Shown here piece after piece: positions 51,551 to 59,702 of a stretch of DNA of 64,000 nt. A program made the translations under genes and the position numbers. Numbering within the stretch: position 1 is the first letter of the stretch; every line of letters starts with the position of its first letter. Source of the stretch: Palsa-504 sp963834685 (GTDB taxonomy: Bacteria > Actinomycetota > Actinomycetes > Streptosporangiales > Streptosporangiaceae); NCBI GenBank assembly GCA_963834685.1, contig CAWICW010000010.1, forward strand, positions 124,001-188,000, in the 5' to 3' direction. Below the pieces are notes generated by a model that saw only the letters and a program-made list of their open reading frames with translations, was not told where the DNA came from and ran no database searches.

Positions 51551-52659
51551 ATCGTGCCGCCTTCCCGGGGCTCCGTTCCGGGCGCTTCCGATCCGGGCGC
51601 TTCCGATCCGGGCGCTTCCGATCCGGGCGCTTCCGATCCGGTGGACTGAAGCTCGGCCCGGACGGCCGCGACCCCGGCCACCATGGCGCGCAGCTTGCGC
51701 CGGGCCACCTCGGGCGCGAGGTGCCGCAGCCCGCAGTCCGGGTTGATCATCAGGCGGTCGGCCGGCACGTACTCCAGCGCCCGCCGGATCCGGGACGCGA
51801 CCAGTTCGGCCGGCTCGACCTCGGAGGTCTTGACGTCGATCACGCCGAACCCCAGCCACCGGTCCCACTCGTGCTGGCGGACCAGCCGCAGGTCATCCAG
51901 GCCCTTGCGGGCGAACTCGAGCACGATCTGGTCGACCCGCGCGGCCTTCACCGCGGGGAACAGGAAATCGTAGTGCCCCTCCCAGGAGGGCCGCGCGTAC
52001 CGGTTGCCGTAGCACACGTGCAGCGCCCAGGTGGCATTTATGTTCTCGGTGACGATGTTCACGGCCTCGACGGCCAGCTCGACGTGCTCCGGGTACCCGG
52101 CCAGGAACGGCTCGTCGATCTGCAGGAAGTCCGCGCCGGCCGCGGCCAGCGCGCGGGCCTCGGCGTTGAGCCGGCGGGCCAGCGCCCGGACCAGGTCCCC
52201 GGGCTGCTCATAGGCGCCGTCGCGGATCCGGCGGGACAGCGAGAACGGGCCGGTGAAGGAGAACTTGACCGGCCGCTGGGTGAGCTGGCGGATGAACCGG
52301 AAGTCGGCCGCCAGGTCCAGACCGGGGTTCTGCTCGGGATCGTCGGGTAGCTCGGGCAGCGGCCGGGTGACTTCCGCGTCGTAGTAGTCGAAGTAGTCGG
52401 TCTTGGCCCGCTGCGGGATCTGCACGCCCGGGATCCGGGCCAGGAAGTAGTCCACGTCGTTGTCGCGGCGCAGCTCGCCGTCGGAGACGATGTCGATGCC
52501 GGCCAGTTCCTGGTCCTTGACCGCCGCCTTGATTGCCACCTCGTGGATCTCGGCCAGGTGCTGGGCGCTGATCCGGCGCTGGTAGTACTCGGTCTTCAGC
52601 CGTTCCAGCCACTCCGGCACCGAGTACGATCCCACCACCGTGGTCGGGAGTAGCACCAT
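51547..52659 (-). CDS. Core MetE-like methionine synthase (C-terminal catalytic domain only)
   Basis: A 370-residue cobalamin-independent methionine-synthase-type protein. It has only the catalytic barrel (TTVVGSYSVPEWLERLKTEY, AGADFLQIDEPFLAGYPEHV) with zinc ligands in ALHVCYGN and MINPDCGLRH; full MetE is about 750 residues. Such core proteins use methyl donors other than methyltetrahydropteroyl-triglutamate in some bacteria (known), for example methylcobalamin proteins. The C-terminus carries GSEAP in four tandem copies. It couples to metK downstream and follows the methyltransferase gene by five bases. Confidence 0.85.
   Translation of the reverse strand: MVLLPTTVVGSYSVPEWLERLKTEYYQRRISAQHLAEIHEVAIKAAVKDQELAGIDIVSDGELRRDNDVDYFLARIPGVQIPQRAKTDYFDYYDAEVTRPLPELPDDPEQNPGLDLAADFRFIRQLTQRPVKFSFTGPFSLSRRIRDGAYEQPGDLVRALARRLNAEARALAAAGADFLQIDEPFLAGYPEHVELAVEAVNIVTENINATWALHVCYGNRYARPSWEGHYDFLFPAVKAARVDQIVLEFARKGLDDLRLVRQHEWDRWLGFGVIDVKTSEVEPAELVASRIRRALEYVPADRLMINPDCGLRHLAPEVARRKLRAMVAGVAAVRAELQSTGSEAPGSEAPGSEAPGSEAPGTEPREGGTI
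51581..51640. repeat. Four 15-bp tandem repeats in the C-terminus of the MetE-like gene
   Basis: GGCGCTTCCGATCCG occurs four times in succession and encodes GSEAP repeats on the minus strand, just before the stop. The metK gene begins 31 bases further downstream in the direction of transcription. Confidence 0.95.
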
Positions 52660-52664
52660 GTCAC

Positions 52665-54087
52665 TCAGTCCCTAGGCTGCGCGGTCAGCGTGGTGATGTT
52701 GGAGCCCGGCCGCTGGCGGAACGGCGTGAACTGGACGCCGAACCCGCGGCGGCTCGCGACCAGCTGCAGCAGCGGCCCGTTGACCCAGTTGACCACCGAG
52801 CCGTCGTACTTTCCCGGCCCGTAGAACCCGGTGCGGTACTGCTGGCTGCCGGTCAGGAACAGGTCGTGGCACTGCACCCGGCCGTACGGGTGCAGCAGCG
52901 GCAGCGTCCCGGTGAGGCTGCCGAGCGCGCCGTTGCTGACGTGCATCCGGATGTCGCCGCCCGCCTCGATCAGCGGATGGAGGATCTCGCCGGTCAGCTC
53001 CCCGGTGAGCTGGTAGCTGTCCAGGCCTTCCAGTGGGACGTACCGTTCCCGCAGCCGCAGCGCGTCCCACACCGCCCGCCAGAAGCCGACCGCCCGGCCG
53101 GGGTCCGGGAACTGGCTAGGAGCTGACTCGCTAAGGAGTTCGGGCCCGATGCGCAGCAGCCGGTCGATGAGCGGGACCAGCTCCGGCCGGCTGAATGCCG
53201 GACTGGCCGGCGATGAGGTCGGCGTCGTCGTCGGTCACGAAGGCCTGGGTCTGCACCTGGTAGGTGCGCCCGCGGATGCTGGCCAGCTCGTCGGTGGGCA
53301 GGTTGTCGTAGACGTTAGAGATATAGACCAGGAAGGCCTTGCCGGTCAGGAAGCCGAGCGTGATCGAGGGCCGGGTGGCCTCGACGACCAGCGCGCTGAT
53401 CCGCTCGCCGTGATGGGCCACGGCCTGGCGAGCCCGTTCCAGGACGTGCGGTGAATAGTCGCCCATCAGGTAGCGCAGCCGGCGGTAGTACTCGCGCCCG
53501 TGCCTGCGGTCCAGCTGGACAAACTCATCCAGCCAGGTCCGGGCCTGGTTGCCGTTGCCGACGCCGAGTTCCAGGACGTAGAGCTCGTCCGGCAGCGCCC
53601 GGCGGGCGTCGAGCTCGTCCCAGATCCGGAACAGCTCCAGGATCAGCTCCCGGGCCGCCTCGGCGTTCCGCGCGTCGCTCTCGCCGCCCGGCAGCGACTG
53701 CTCGTACTCTTTGCCCGTCGCCTGCTCCCAGTCGGACAGGGCCTGCCAGTACAGCGCGTTGAACCGCCAGATGCAGCTGTCCCGGCCGGGCACCCAGGGC
53801 TCGAGGGCCAGCCCGCCCGGGTCGGCCAGCGCGTGCTTGACCGCGGCTTCCAGATCAACGCCGGCACATCGGCGCAGGTCGAACGCGATCTCGGTGCTGG
53901 TGGTACCGATCGGCCTGGCCACCACCGGTTCACGGAAGTTCTGCTTGTACTGGATCCAGTCGCAGACCACGCGCAGCCGGGACAGATCGGCGGGCGAGGC
54001 GCACACCGCCTCGATGATCGGGCCGAGCGCCGACCGCGCCGCGGCCGATTCGCGCAGCTTCTTGACCGGCCGGAGGTCAACGTCCAT
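52665..54087 (-). pseudogene. Class I SAM-dependent methyltransferase, split by one frameshift
   Basis: From ATG 54087 the frame runs through LYVLELGVGNGNQARTWLDE (SAM-binding glycine motif) and then ends at 53131 in a spurious Ala/His-rich tail. The continuation FSRPELVPLIDRLLRIGPEL reads openly in another frame to the stop at 52665 with VWDALRLRERYVPLEGLDSY and QYRTGFYGPGKYDGSVVNWV. One extra base near 53196 explains both. The intact protein would be about 473 residues. Its place in the methionine/AdoMet operon suggests it uses the AdoMet made there; the methyl acceptor is unknown. It overlaps metF by 11 bases. Confidence 0.7.
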
Positions 54088-55006
54088 CGGGGCCTTCCGG
54101 CTCCCGGCTGACCCGGACGCCCGCTCGGTCCAGGATGTCCGGGACGGCCTGCTCGTTCCCGGCCACCAGCAGGTGCACCCCGGCCACGCCGGGGATGGCG
54201 CCCACCTGCTGGACGATCTCGGCCGCGAGCTTGACGCCCTCGGCCGCGGTCTTGTCCGCCGGGACGGCCCGCAGCCTTTGGTAGGCGTCGTCTGGCACCT
54301 CTACCCCGGGCACGTGGTCCCGCATGTAGTCCAGGGCCCGGACGGAGCGGACCGCGCCGACCCCGGCCAGGACGGCGCACCGCTCGGGCAGCCCCAGGTC
54401 GCGGACCTGCGCCATCCACCGGGCGAAGGCCGGGACGTCGAACACGAACTGGGTCTGGACGAACTGCGCGCCGGCTGCGACCTTCTTGCCCAGCCGGTCG
54501 GCCCGGAACTCCACCGGCGGGGCGAACGGGTTCTCCACCGCGCCCAGGAAGCAGTCCGGTGCCGGGTCGAGCCGGCGTCCGGACAGCAGGACGTGCTGGT
54601 CACGCATGGTGCGCAGGGCCCACAGCAGCTGAATGCTGTCTAGGTCGAACACCGGCTTGGCCCCGGGATGGTCGCCGAACTTCGGGTGATCTCCGGTCAT
54701 GACCAGGATGTTGCGGATGCCGAGCGCGGACGCGCCCAGCAGGTCGGACTGCAGCGCGATGCGGTTACGGTCGCGGCAGGTCATCTGCATGACCGGCTCG
54801 AGCCCGGTCTTGAGGACGGCGAGGCTGCCGGCCCAGCTGGCCAGGCGCACGTTGGAGCCCTGGTTGTCGGTGACGTTGACCGCGTCCACCCAGTCTTTGA
54901 GGCTCGCGGCGGTTTCGGTGATCTTCGCCGTGCTGGCGCCGCGGGGCGGGCTGATCTCGGCGGTCACCGCGAAGCCGCCCGAGGCCAGGCGCTCGCGCAG
55001 CCTCAC
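54077..55006 (-). CDS. metF: Methylenetetrahydrofolate reductase family protein (MetF)
   Basis: A 309-residue protein of usual MTHFR length. It begins FAVTAEISPPRGASTAKITE and includes VNVTDNQGSNVRLASWAGSL, VMQMTCRDRNRIALQSDLLG and GAQFVQTQFVFDV, all family signatures around the flavin and folate sites. It reduces methylene-THF to methyl-THF. It overlaps the upstream MTHFR C-terminal-domain gene by four bases, so the two probably act as a pair. Confidence 0.92.
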   Translation of the reverse strand: MRLRERLASGGFAVTAEISPPRGASTAKITETAASLKDWVDAVNVTDNQGSNVRLASWAGSLAVLKTGLEPVMQMTCRDRNRIALQSDLLGASALGIRNILVMTGDHPKFGDHPGAKPVFDLDSIQLLWALRTMRDQHVLLSGRRLDPAPDCFLGAVENPFAPPVEFRADRLGKKVAAGAQFVQTQFVFDVPAFARWMAQVRDLGLPERCAVLAGVGAVRSVRALDYMRDHVPGVEVPDDAYQRLRAVPADKTAAEGVKLAAEIVQQVGAIPGVAGVHLLVAGNEQAVPDILDRAGVRVSREPEGPDGR

Positions 55007-55494
55007 GGGTTGGCCCCGTTGTTCTTATCGGTCCACAATTCGTCGTCGCGGCCCTGCCAGTAGTTCAGCCATGAACTCTGGCCCCAGCGTCGGTGGTCGA
55101 TCGGGCGGTGCAGCAGGCGCAGGTCACCGGCCCGGCCCTGGCTGGCCGCGCGGTTGTAGGCGTCGACCCAGACGCAGCGGCGCTCCGGGTACACCTCGCA
55201 GGAGCCGTCCGCCCCCACTCCCCCGCACGGCCCGTTGCGCAGTTCCTTCGGGCAGCCCATCGGGCACACGTACCCGGTGACGGGCAGCGCGCACTGGCCG
55301 CACATCCGGCAGCCGAACAGCGGCGTCTTGGTCTGCCGCTCCGCGCCGGTGAACAGCGCGCGGGCCGGGCCGGACGATGCGGTCCGGGCGGCGAACCAGC
55401 GGTAGCCGGCGTTCGGCCGCAGGACCCGCTGCAGCCGGTAGGCCACGCGGGCGCCCAGGCGCGGATGGACGGGAACTGGTGACGCAACGGTCAT
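55003..55494 (-). CDS. MTHFR C-terminal cysteine-rich domain protein (MetV-like)
   Basis: A 163-residue protein from ATG 55494 with many Cys: FGCRMCGQCALPVTGYVCPM, CPKELRNGPCGGVGADGSC and RRCVWVDAY. This is the cysteine-rich domain found fused to, or beside, MTHFR in acetogens and many other bacteria, where it is thought to bind iron-sulfur or zinc and pass electrons to MetF. It is the first gene of the one-carbon operon. The 267-base stretch upstream (55495-55761) holds no gene I can support. Confidence 0.85.
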   Translation of the reverse strand: MTVASPVPVHPRLGARVAYRLQRVLRPNAGYRWFAARTASSGPARALFTGAERQTKTPLFGCRMCGQCALPVTGYVCPMGCPKELRNGPCGGVGADGSCEVYPERRCVWVDAYNRAASQGRAGDLRLLHRPIDHRRWGQSSWLNYWQGRDDELWTDKNNGANP

Positions 55495-55761
55495 TCGCGG
55501 CCTATCCCGATTCGCCGGTATTTGGCATAACAGCCGCGAGAGGAGAATTGCGATAGCCCTTTTAGCGGCCACATTGACTATGGTCGAAGCAACCGCACCG
55601 AAAATCAACGACACCCGCCACAAGCTTCCTTCCGGGTCCGTTGTGCAGGCACACAAGCAGATCCGGGTAAGTGAACTGCGAATGCCCAGGCGGCACAAAA
55701 TCCGCGGACCGCAATTTGTGGGCGAGCACAGCCGCCCGCATTGAGTTCGAGGGAGGGCTAG

Positions 55762-56250
55762 CTAGCTCCAGAGGTTGAAGGTGCTGGTCTGGGGGTAGCA
55801 GGTAGCGCGTGTACCGTCGCAGAAGTACAGGGGCGGGCGGTTCGCGGTGTAGACGCGGGTGACGCGGGAGAAGTAGGACGTGCCGGGGTGGCCGGGGAGT
55901 GGCTCGGGCCGCCACAGATCGACCAGGACCGGGTAGCTGATGAACTTGCCCGCCGCGCAGTAAGGCGTGCAGTCGTTGATCTGCTCGATGCCGGTGGCGA
56001 ACGCCGCGCCGGAGCTCCAGCTGACCCAGTGCAGATCAGCCAGGACGTCGTTGGCGTCGGCACAGGTCAGGATGAACGACGAGGGACGGGTCTGCTGCTT
56101 GGAGAGGCAGTTGACCACGACCGTTTTCCCGCTGGCGGCCGGCGCGCTGTGCGTGATAAGCGCTGAGTCGGTGGCGCTGGTGGGGGCCGACGCGCAACCG
56201 GTGGCAACCACCGCGAGCAGGATGGCAATGAGTACGGCGGCACGCTTCAT
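55762..56250 (-). CDS. Lipoprotein of unknown function
   Basis: A 162-residue protein with a lipoprotein signal peptide (MKRAAVLIAILLAVVATGC). The mature part has five further Cys, including CTPYCAAGKF and the pairs near VVNCLSK and ILTCADAN, suggesting disulfides, and SYFSRVTRVYTANRPPLYFC. It is likely attached outside the membrane. No family is recognised. It lies alone between the one-carbon operon and the second MetE-like gene on the same strand. Confidence 0.7.
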   Translation of the reverse strand: MKRAAVLIAILLAVVATGCASAPTSATDSALITHSAPAASGKTVVVNCLSKQQTRPSSFILTCADANDVLADLHWVSWSSGAAFATGIEQINDCTPYCAAGKFISYPVLVDLWRPEPLPGHPGTSYFSRVTRVYTANRPPLYFCDGTRATCYPQTSTFNLWS

Positions 56251-56334
56251 GGTTCGCTCCCTCGCAATAACCCATCTCGAACTCTAAGACGTGGTCCGGC
56301 CGGACTGGTTGCGGGGAAGCGGGATTCTTCGGGC

Positions 56335-57456
56335 TCAATCGCCCCAGATCTCATGGGCGACGTCGACGATGAGGCGGAGCTTGGCTACCTGCTGGTCGTA
56401 GGTCAGCGCGTTGCCCTCGGAGGTCGAGGAGAAGCCGCACTGGCCGGACAGGCAGATCTGGTCCAGCGGCACGTACTTGGCGGCTTCGTCGATGCGGCGC
56501 TTGAGGTCGTCCTTGGACTCCAGCTCCGGGCGCTTGGTGGTGACCAGGCCGAGGACGACCATCTTGCCCTCGGGCACGAACCGCAGCGGCTCGAAGCCGC
56601 CGGAACGCTCGTCGTCGTACTCCAGGAAGAACCCGTCCACGTCCAGCTCGGAGAACAGGGCTTCGGCCACGAAGTCATAGCCGCCCGAGGCGACCCAGCT
56701 CGAGCGGAAGTTACCCCGGCACATGTGGGTGGTGATGGCCAGGCCGGCCGGCTTGTCCTTCACCGCGGCGTTGATCTGGTTGATGTAGCGCAGGTGCATG
56801 TGCTCGGCGTCCTCGCCGCGCCCGCTGATCTCGGCCCGCTGGGCGGGATCGTTGAGGTAAGCCAGGCTGGTGTCGTCGAACTGCAGGTAGGTGCAGCCCA
56901 GGGCGCCGAGCCGCCGCACCTCGTCGGCGTACGCGGCGGCCAGGTCGGCCCAGAACCCTTCCAGGTCGGGGTAGACCGCGGGATCGAGCATCGCGGGACC
57001 GCCGCGGTAGTGCACCATGTTCGGCGATGGGATGGTGAGCTTGGGCACGGCCGTCCGGACGTGGTCGCGCAGGAAGACGAAGGCGTCGGCGAAGATCGTG
57101 TCCTCGATGCGGAGCTTCCCGTCGATGCGGATCGAGGCCGGGGTGAACTCGATCTCCCCCGCGGCGTTGCGGAACTTTACGGCCAGGTGGCCGGGGGCCT
57201 TGGACACCCCGCCCAGGGCGTAGATGAAGTCCATGTGCCAGGAGGCCCGGCGGAACTCCCCGTCGGTGGCGGACTGCAGGCCGACCTCCTCCTGCATCTG
57301 GATCGCGGAGGGAATCACCTCGTCCTCGACCGCCGTCAGGTCAGCGGCGCTGATCCGGCCCGCCGCGAAGTCGTCGCGGGCCATCAGCAGCCGCTGGGGA
57401 CGCAGCAGGCTACCGACGTGGTCGGCGCGGAACGGGGGGCTGGTCCTGCGGGCCAT
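56335..57456 (-). CDS. MetE-like methyltransferase (YxjG/YxjH type)
   Basis: A 373-residue cobalamin-independent methionine-synthase family protein. It begins FRADHVGSLLRPQRLLMARD and has CTYLQFDDTSLAYLNDPAQ, the zinc-ligand regions TTHMCRGNF and SGQCGFSST, and EYDDERSGGFEPL, which are typical of the YxjG/YxjH group of 5-methyltetrahydropteroyltriglutamate-homocysteine-type enzymes. It is distinct from the MetE-like protein at 51.5 kb. The methyl donor is unproven. GAGAGG lies near the ATG at 57456. Confidence 0.9.
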   Translation of the reverse strand: MARRTSPPFRADHVGSLLRPQRLLMARDDFAAGRISAADLTAVEDEVIPSAIQMQEEVGLQSATDGEFRRASWHMDFIYALGGVSKAPGHLAVKFRNAAGEIEFTPASIRIDGKLRIEDTIFADAFVFLRDHVRTAVPKLTIPSPNMVHYRGGPAMLDPAVYPDLEGFWADLAAAYADEVRRLGALGCTYLQFDDTSLAYLNDPAQRAEISGRGEDAEHMHLRYINQINAAVKDKPAGLAITTHMCRGNFRSSWVASGGYDFVAEALFSELDVDGFFLEYDDERSGGFEPLRFVPEGKMVVLGLVTTKRPELESKDDLKRRIDEAAKYVPLDQICLSGQCGFSSTSEGNALTYDQQVAKLRLIVDVAHEIWGD

Positions 57457-57593
57457 GGGCTGCCTCTCCTGGCTTTGATGTCGAGGGATAGGTCAGGTCG
57501 ATCGCATCCGGGGCACGCCGAGTGCCTGGCCGAGGATACCGCGCATGAGGTCCCTGGGCACGAGGCAGTCGGCGCAGGCCTGGCTAACAGTTT

Positions 57594-57634
57594 TCATATC
57601 ACGCGCTTCTCGTCGTCAAAAGTGTCATATATCG
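57594..57634. promoter_or_regulatory. Repeated TCATAT motifs between MetE-like and PaaX genes
   Basis: TCATATCACG (57594-57603) and TCATATATCG (57625-57634) are 31 bases apart, three helical turns, in an AT-rich patch of the 331-base divergent gap. They could be sites for the adjacent PaaX regulator. Also in this gap is a 52-codon frame (57661-57819) that overlaps the second possible PaaX start. Confidence 0.4.
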
Positions 57635-57787
57635 TGTGTCCTGCATCCCCGGGAGCGCTTATGACCGGCACCAGATCGGCCGGGCCGCCGCTGTGGCGAG
57701 CCCCAAGGCGCGGCCCGGTTCCCGTCGGAGCGGCCGTCGTCCTCGACGACATCCGGTGGCACAACTGCTTCAGGTTCCTGGGTATCG

Positions 57788-58759
57788 ATGCGCGGAAGTT
57801 ATTCTCGTCACGTGAGTAGCCTGCTGGACCCCGGCGAGCTCGGTGATTCCGAACCGTGGATGTCGCCCGGCGCGGCCGCGCAGCGGCCGCCGCGGCTGCT
57901 GCTCACCCTGCTCGGTGACTACTGGTGGCAGCGCACCGAGCCGCTGCCGTCGGCGGCGATCGTCGCGCTGCTCGCCGAGTTCGGGGTCAGCGACTCGGCG
58001 GCCCGGGCCGCGCTGAGCCGGCTGACCCGCAACGGGCTGCTGGTCACGGCCAAGAGCGGCCGCCGGACTTACTCCCGGCTGAGCTCACGCGCGGCGGCGA
58101 TCCTGGACGACGGCGCACGGCGCATCTTCTCCTTCGGCGCGGCCAAACAGCCGTGGGACGGGCTGTGGTCGCTGGTCGCGTTCTCCATCCCGGAGGACAA
58201 CCGGGCGGCGCGGGACGCGCTGCGCAAGCAGCTGCGCTGGCTCGGCTTCGCGCCGCTGTACGACGGCCTGTGGCTGTCCCCGCGCGATCACGCCGCCGAG
58301 GTGATCGGGTACCTGAAGGACTTCGACATCACCACCGCGACGGCGTTCCGGGCCACGTCGGTGCCGGCCGAGTGCGACATCCCGGCCCGCGCCTGGGACC
58401 TGGACGGGCTGCGCAAGCGGTACGAGCACTTCATCTGCTTCGCCCGCCAGCTGCGGGACACCACCGCGGCAGGCCGGGTGCCGCCGATGGACGCGCTCAT
58501 CGCCCGGACGCGGGTCATGGACGAGTGGCGCGCCTTCCCCGGCCTAGACCCCGACCTGCCCGCGGAGCTCCTGCCGTCCGCGTGGCCGCGGGCGCAGGCC
58601 CGCGAGCTGTTCATCGGGTGCTACGACCTGCTCGGCCCGCTGGCCGCCCGGCGGGTCCGGCAGATCATCACCCGGTACAGCCCGGACCTGGCCGGACGGG
58701 CCGCTTACCACAGCTCGGAGCTGAAGCTGAGCGCCGCGCCCGACCCCGCGAGCGCTTAG
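57788..58759 (+). CDS. PaaX-family transcriptional regulator
   Basis: A regulator of about 315-323 residues; ATG 57788 and GTG 57812 are both possible starts. The PaaX N-terminal winged helix is clear (LLLTLLGDYWWQRTEPLPSA, VSDSAARAALSRLTRNGLLV), followed by the central domain (AFSIPEDNRAARDALRKQLR, FAPLYDGLWLSPRDHAAEVI) and C-terminal domain. PaaX proteins repress aromatic-acid or related catabolic genes and respond to acyl-CoA-type effectors. Its target here might be the divergent MetE-like gene. Confidence 0.88.
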   Translation: MRGSYSRHVSSLLDPGELGDSEPWMSPGAAAQRPPRLLLTLLGDYWWQRTEPLPSAAIVALLAEFGVSDSAARAALSRLTRNGLLVTAKSGRRTYSRLSSRAAAILDDGARRIFSFGAAKQPWDGLWSLVAFSIPEDNRAARDALRKQLRWLGFAPLYDGLWLSPRDHAAEVIGYLKDFDITTATAFRATSVPAECDIPARAWDLDGLRKRYEHFICFARQLRDTTAAGRVPPMDALIARTRVMDEWRAFPGLDPDLPAELLPSAWPRAQARELFIGCYDLLGPLAARRVRQIITRYSPDLAGRAAYHSSELKLSAAPDPASA

Positions 58760-58772
58760 GGCTGGCGAGCGC

Positions 58773-59612
58773 TTAGGGCTTGCGGCCGACGCCGCCGAAC
58801 GCGTCGAGCTCGGCGGGCGGGCCGCCCGGGGCCGGGTCGGGTCGCCAGCGCGGGCACGAGACCACGCCGGGTTCCACCAGCTCCAGGCCATCGAAGAAGC
58901 TGGCGATCTCCGCCGGGGTCCGCTGCACGTACGGGAGCGCCCCGCTGTCGTTGTAGTCCTGGGTGGCCTGCTCGAGCTCTTCTCTGGCGATCACGCTGGT
59001 GCCGTCGTTGAGGGACAGGTAGCTGCCGGACGGCAGGCCAGCTAGCAGGCCGCGCACGATCGAGCGGGCCTGGTCGATGTTGACGACGTGGCCCAGGACG
59101 CCGCTCAGGATCAGCGCGATCGGCCTGGTGAAGTCCAGCGTGTCCGCGGCCTCGGCCAGGATCTTGTCCGGATCGCGCAGGTCGGCGTGGACGTAGGCGG
59201 TGGCGCCCTCCGGCGTGCTGGTCAGCAGGGCCCGGGCGTGGGCCAGCACGAGCGGGTCGTTGTCGACGTAGACGATGCGGGCGTCGGGCGCGATCCGCTG
59301 GGCGACCTGATGAGTGTTCTCCGCGGTCGGCAGGCCGGTGCCGACGTCGAGGAACTGCCGGATACCCGCGTCGTCGGCCAGGTAGCGGATGCTGCGGATC
59401 AGGAAGCTCCGTGAGGCGCGGGCGATGTCCCGCATGCCCGGGAACGTCGCCTCCCACGCATCGCCGGCCGCGCGGTCGACGGCGAAGTTGTCCTTGCCGC
59501 CCAGCCAGTAGTTCCAGATCCGGGCCGAGTGCGGCACGGTCGTATCGATGCCGGTCTGGGCCGTGTCATCGCCGTCTGGGCCGCCTGGGACGGCGGCACG
59601 GTCGTCGGTCAT
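58773..59612 (-). CDS. SAM-dependent methyltransferase, DUF574/PF04672 family
   Basis: A 279-residue protein from ATG 59612. It has the actinomycete-specific pattern SARIWNYWLGGKDNFAVDRA, then FLDVGTGLPTAENTHQVAQR and IVYVDNDPLVLAHARALLTS, all hallmarks of this large methyltransferase family. GAGGA precedes the start. The natural substrate of the family is mostly unknown. It converges with the PaaX gene, which ends 13 bases away. Confidence 0.92.
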   Translation of the reverse strand: MTDDRAAVPGGPDGDDTAQTGIDTTVPHSARIWNYWLGGKDNFAVDRAAGDAWEATFPGMRDIARASRSFLIRSIRYLADDAGIRQFLDVGTGLPTAENTHQVAQRIAPDARIVYVDNDPLVLAHARALLTSTPEGATAYVHADLRDPDKILAEAADTLDFTRPIALILSGVLGHVVNIDQARSIVRGLLAGLPSGSYLSLNDGTSVIAREELEQATQDYNDSGALPYVQRTPAEIASFFDGLELVEPGVVSCPRWRPDPAPGGPPAELDAFGGVGRKP

Positions 59613-59702
59613 CAGGAATCCTCGGGAGAGAGGGGAGGTTTGCCCGGGGCAAGACAGCGCCACTATATCCCGGCGCCCGGCGGGTCATCCGGCGAAGCGG
59701 AC

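Noticed and set aside
55562..55741. 59-residue minus-strand frame between the one-carbon operon and the lipoprotein gene
   Set aside because: No ribosome site, no recognisable family; treated as intergenic.
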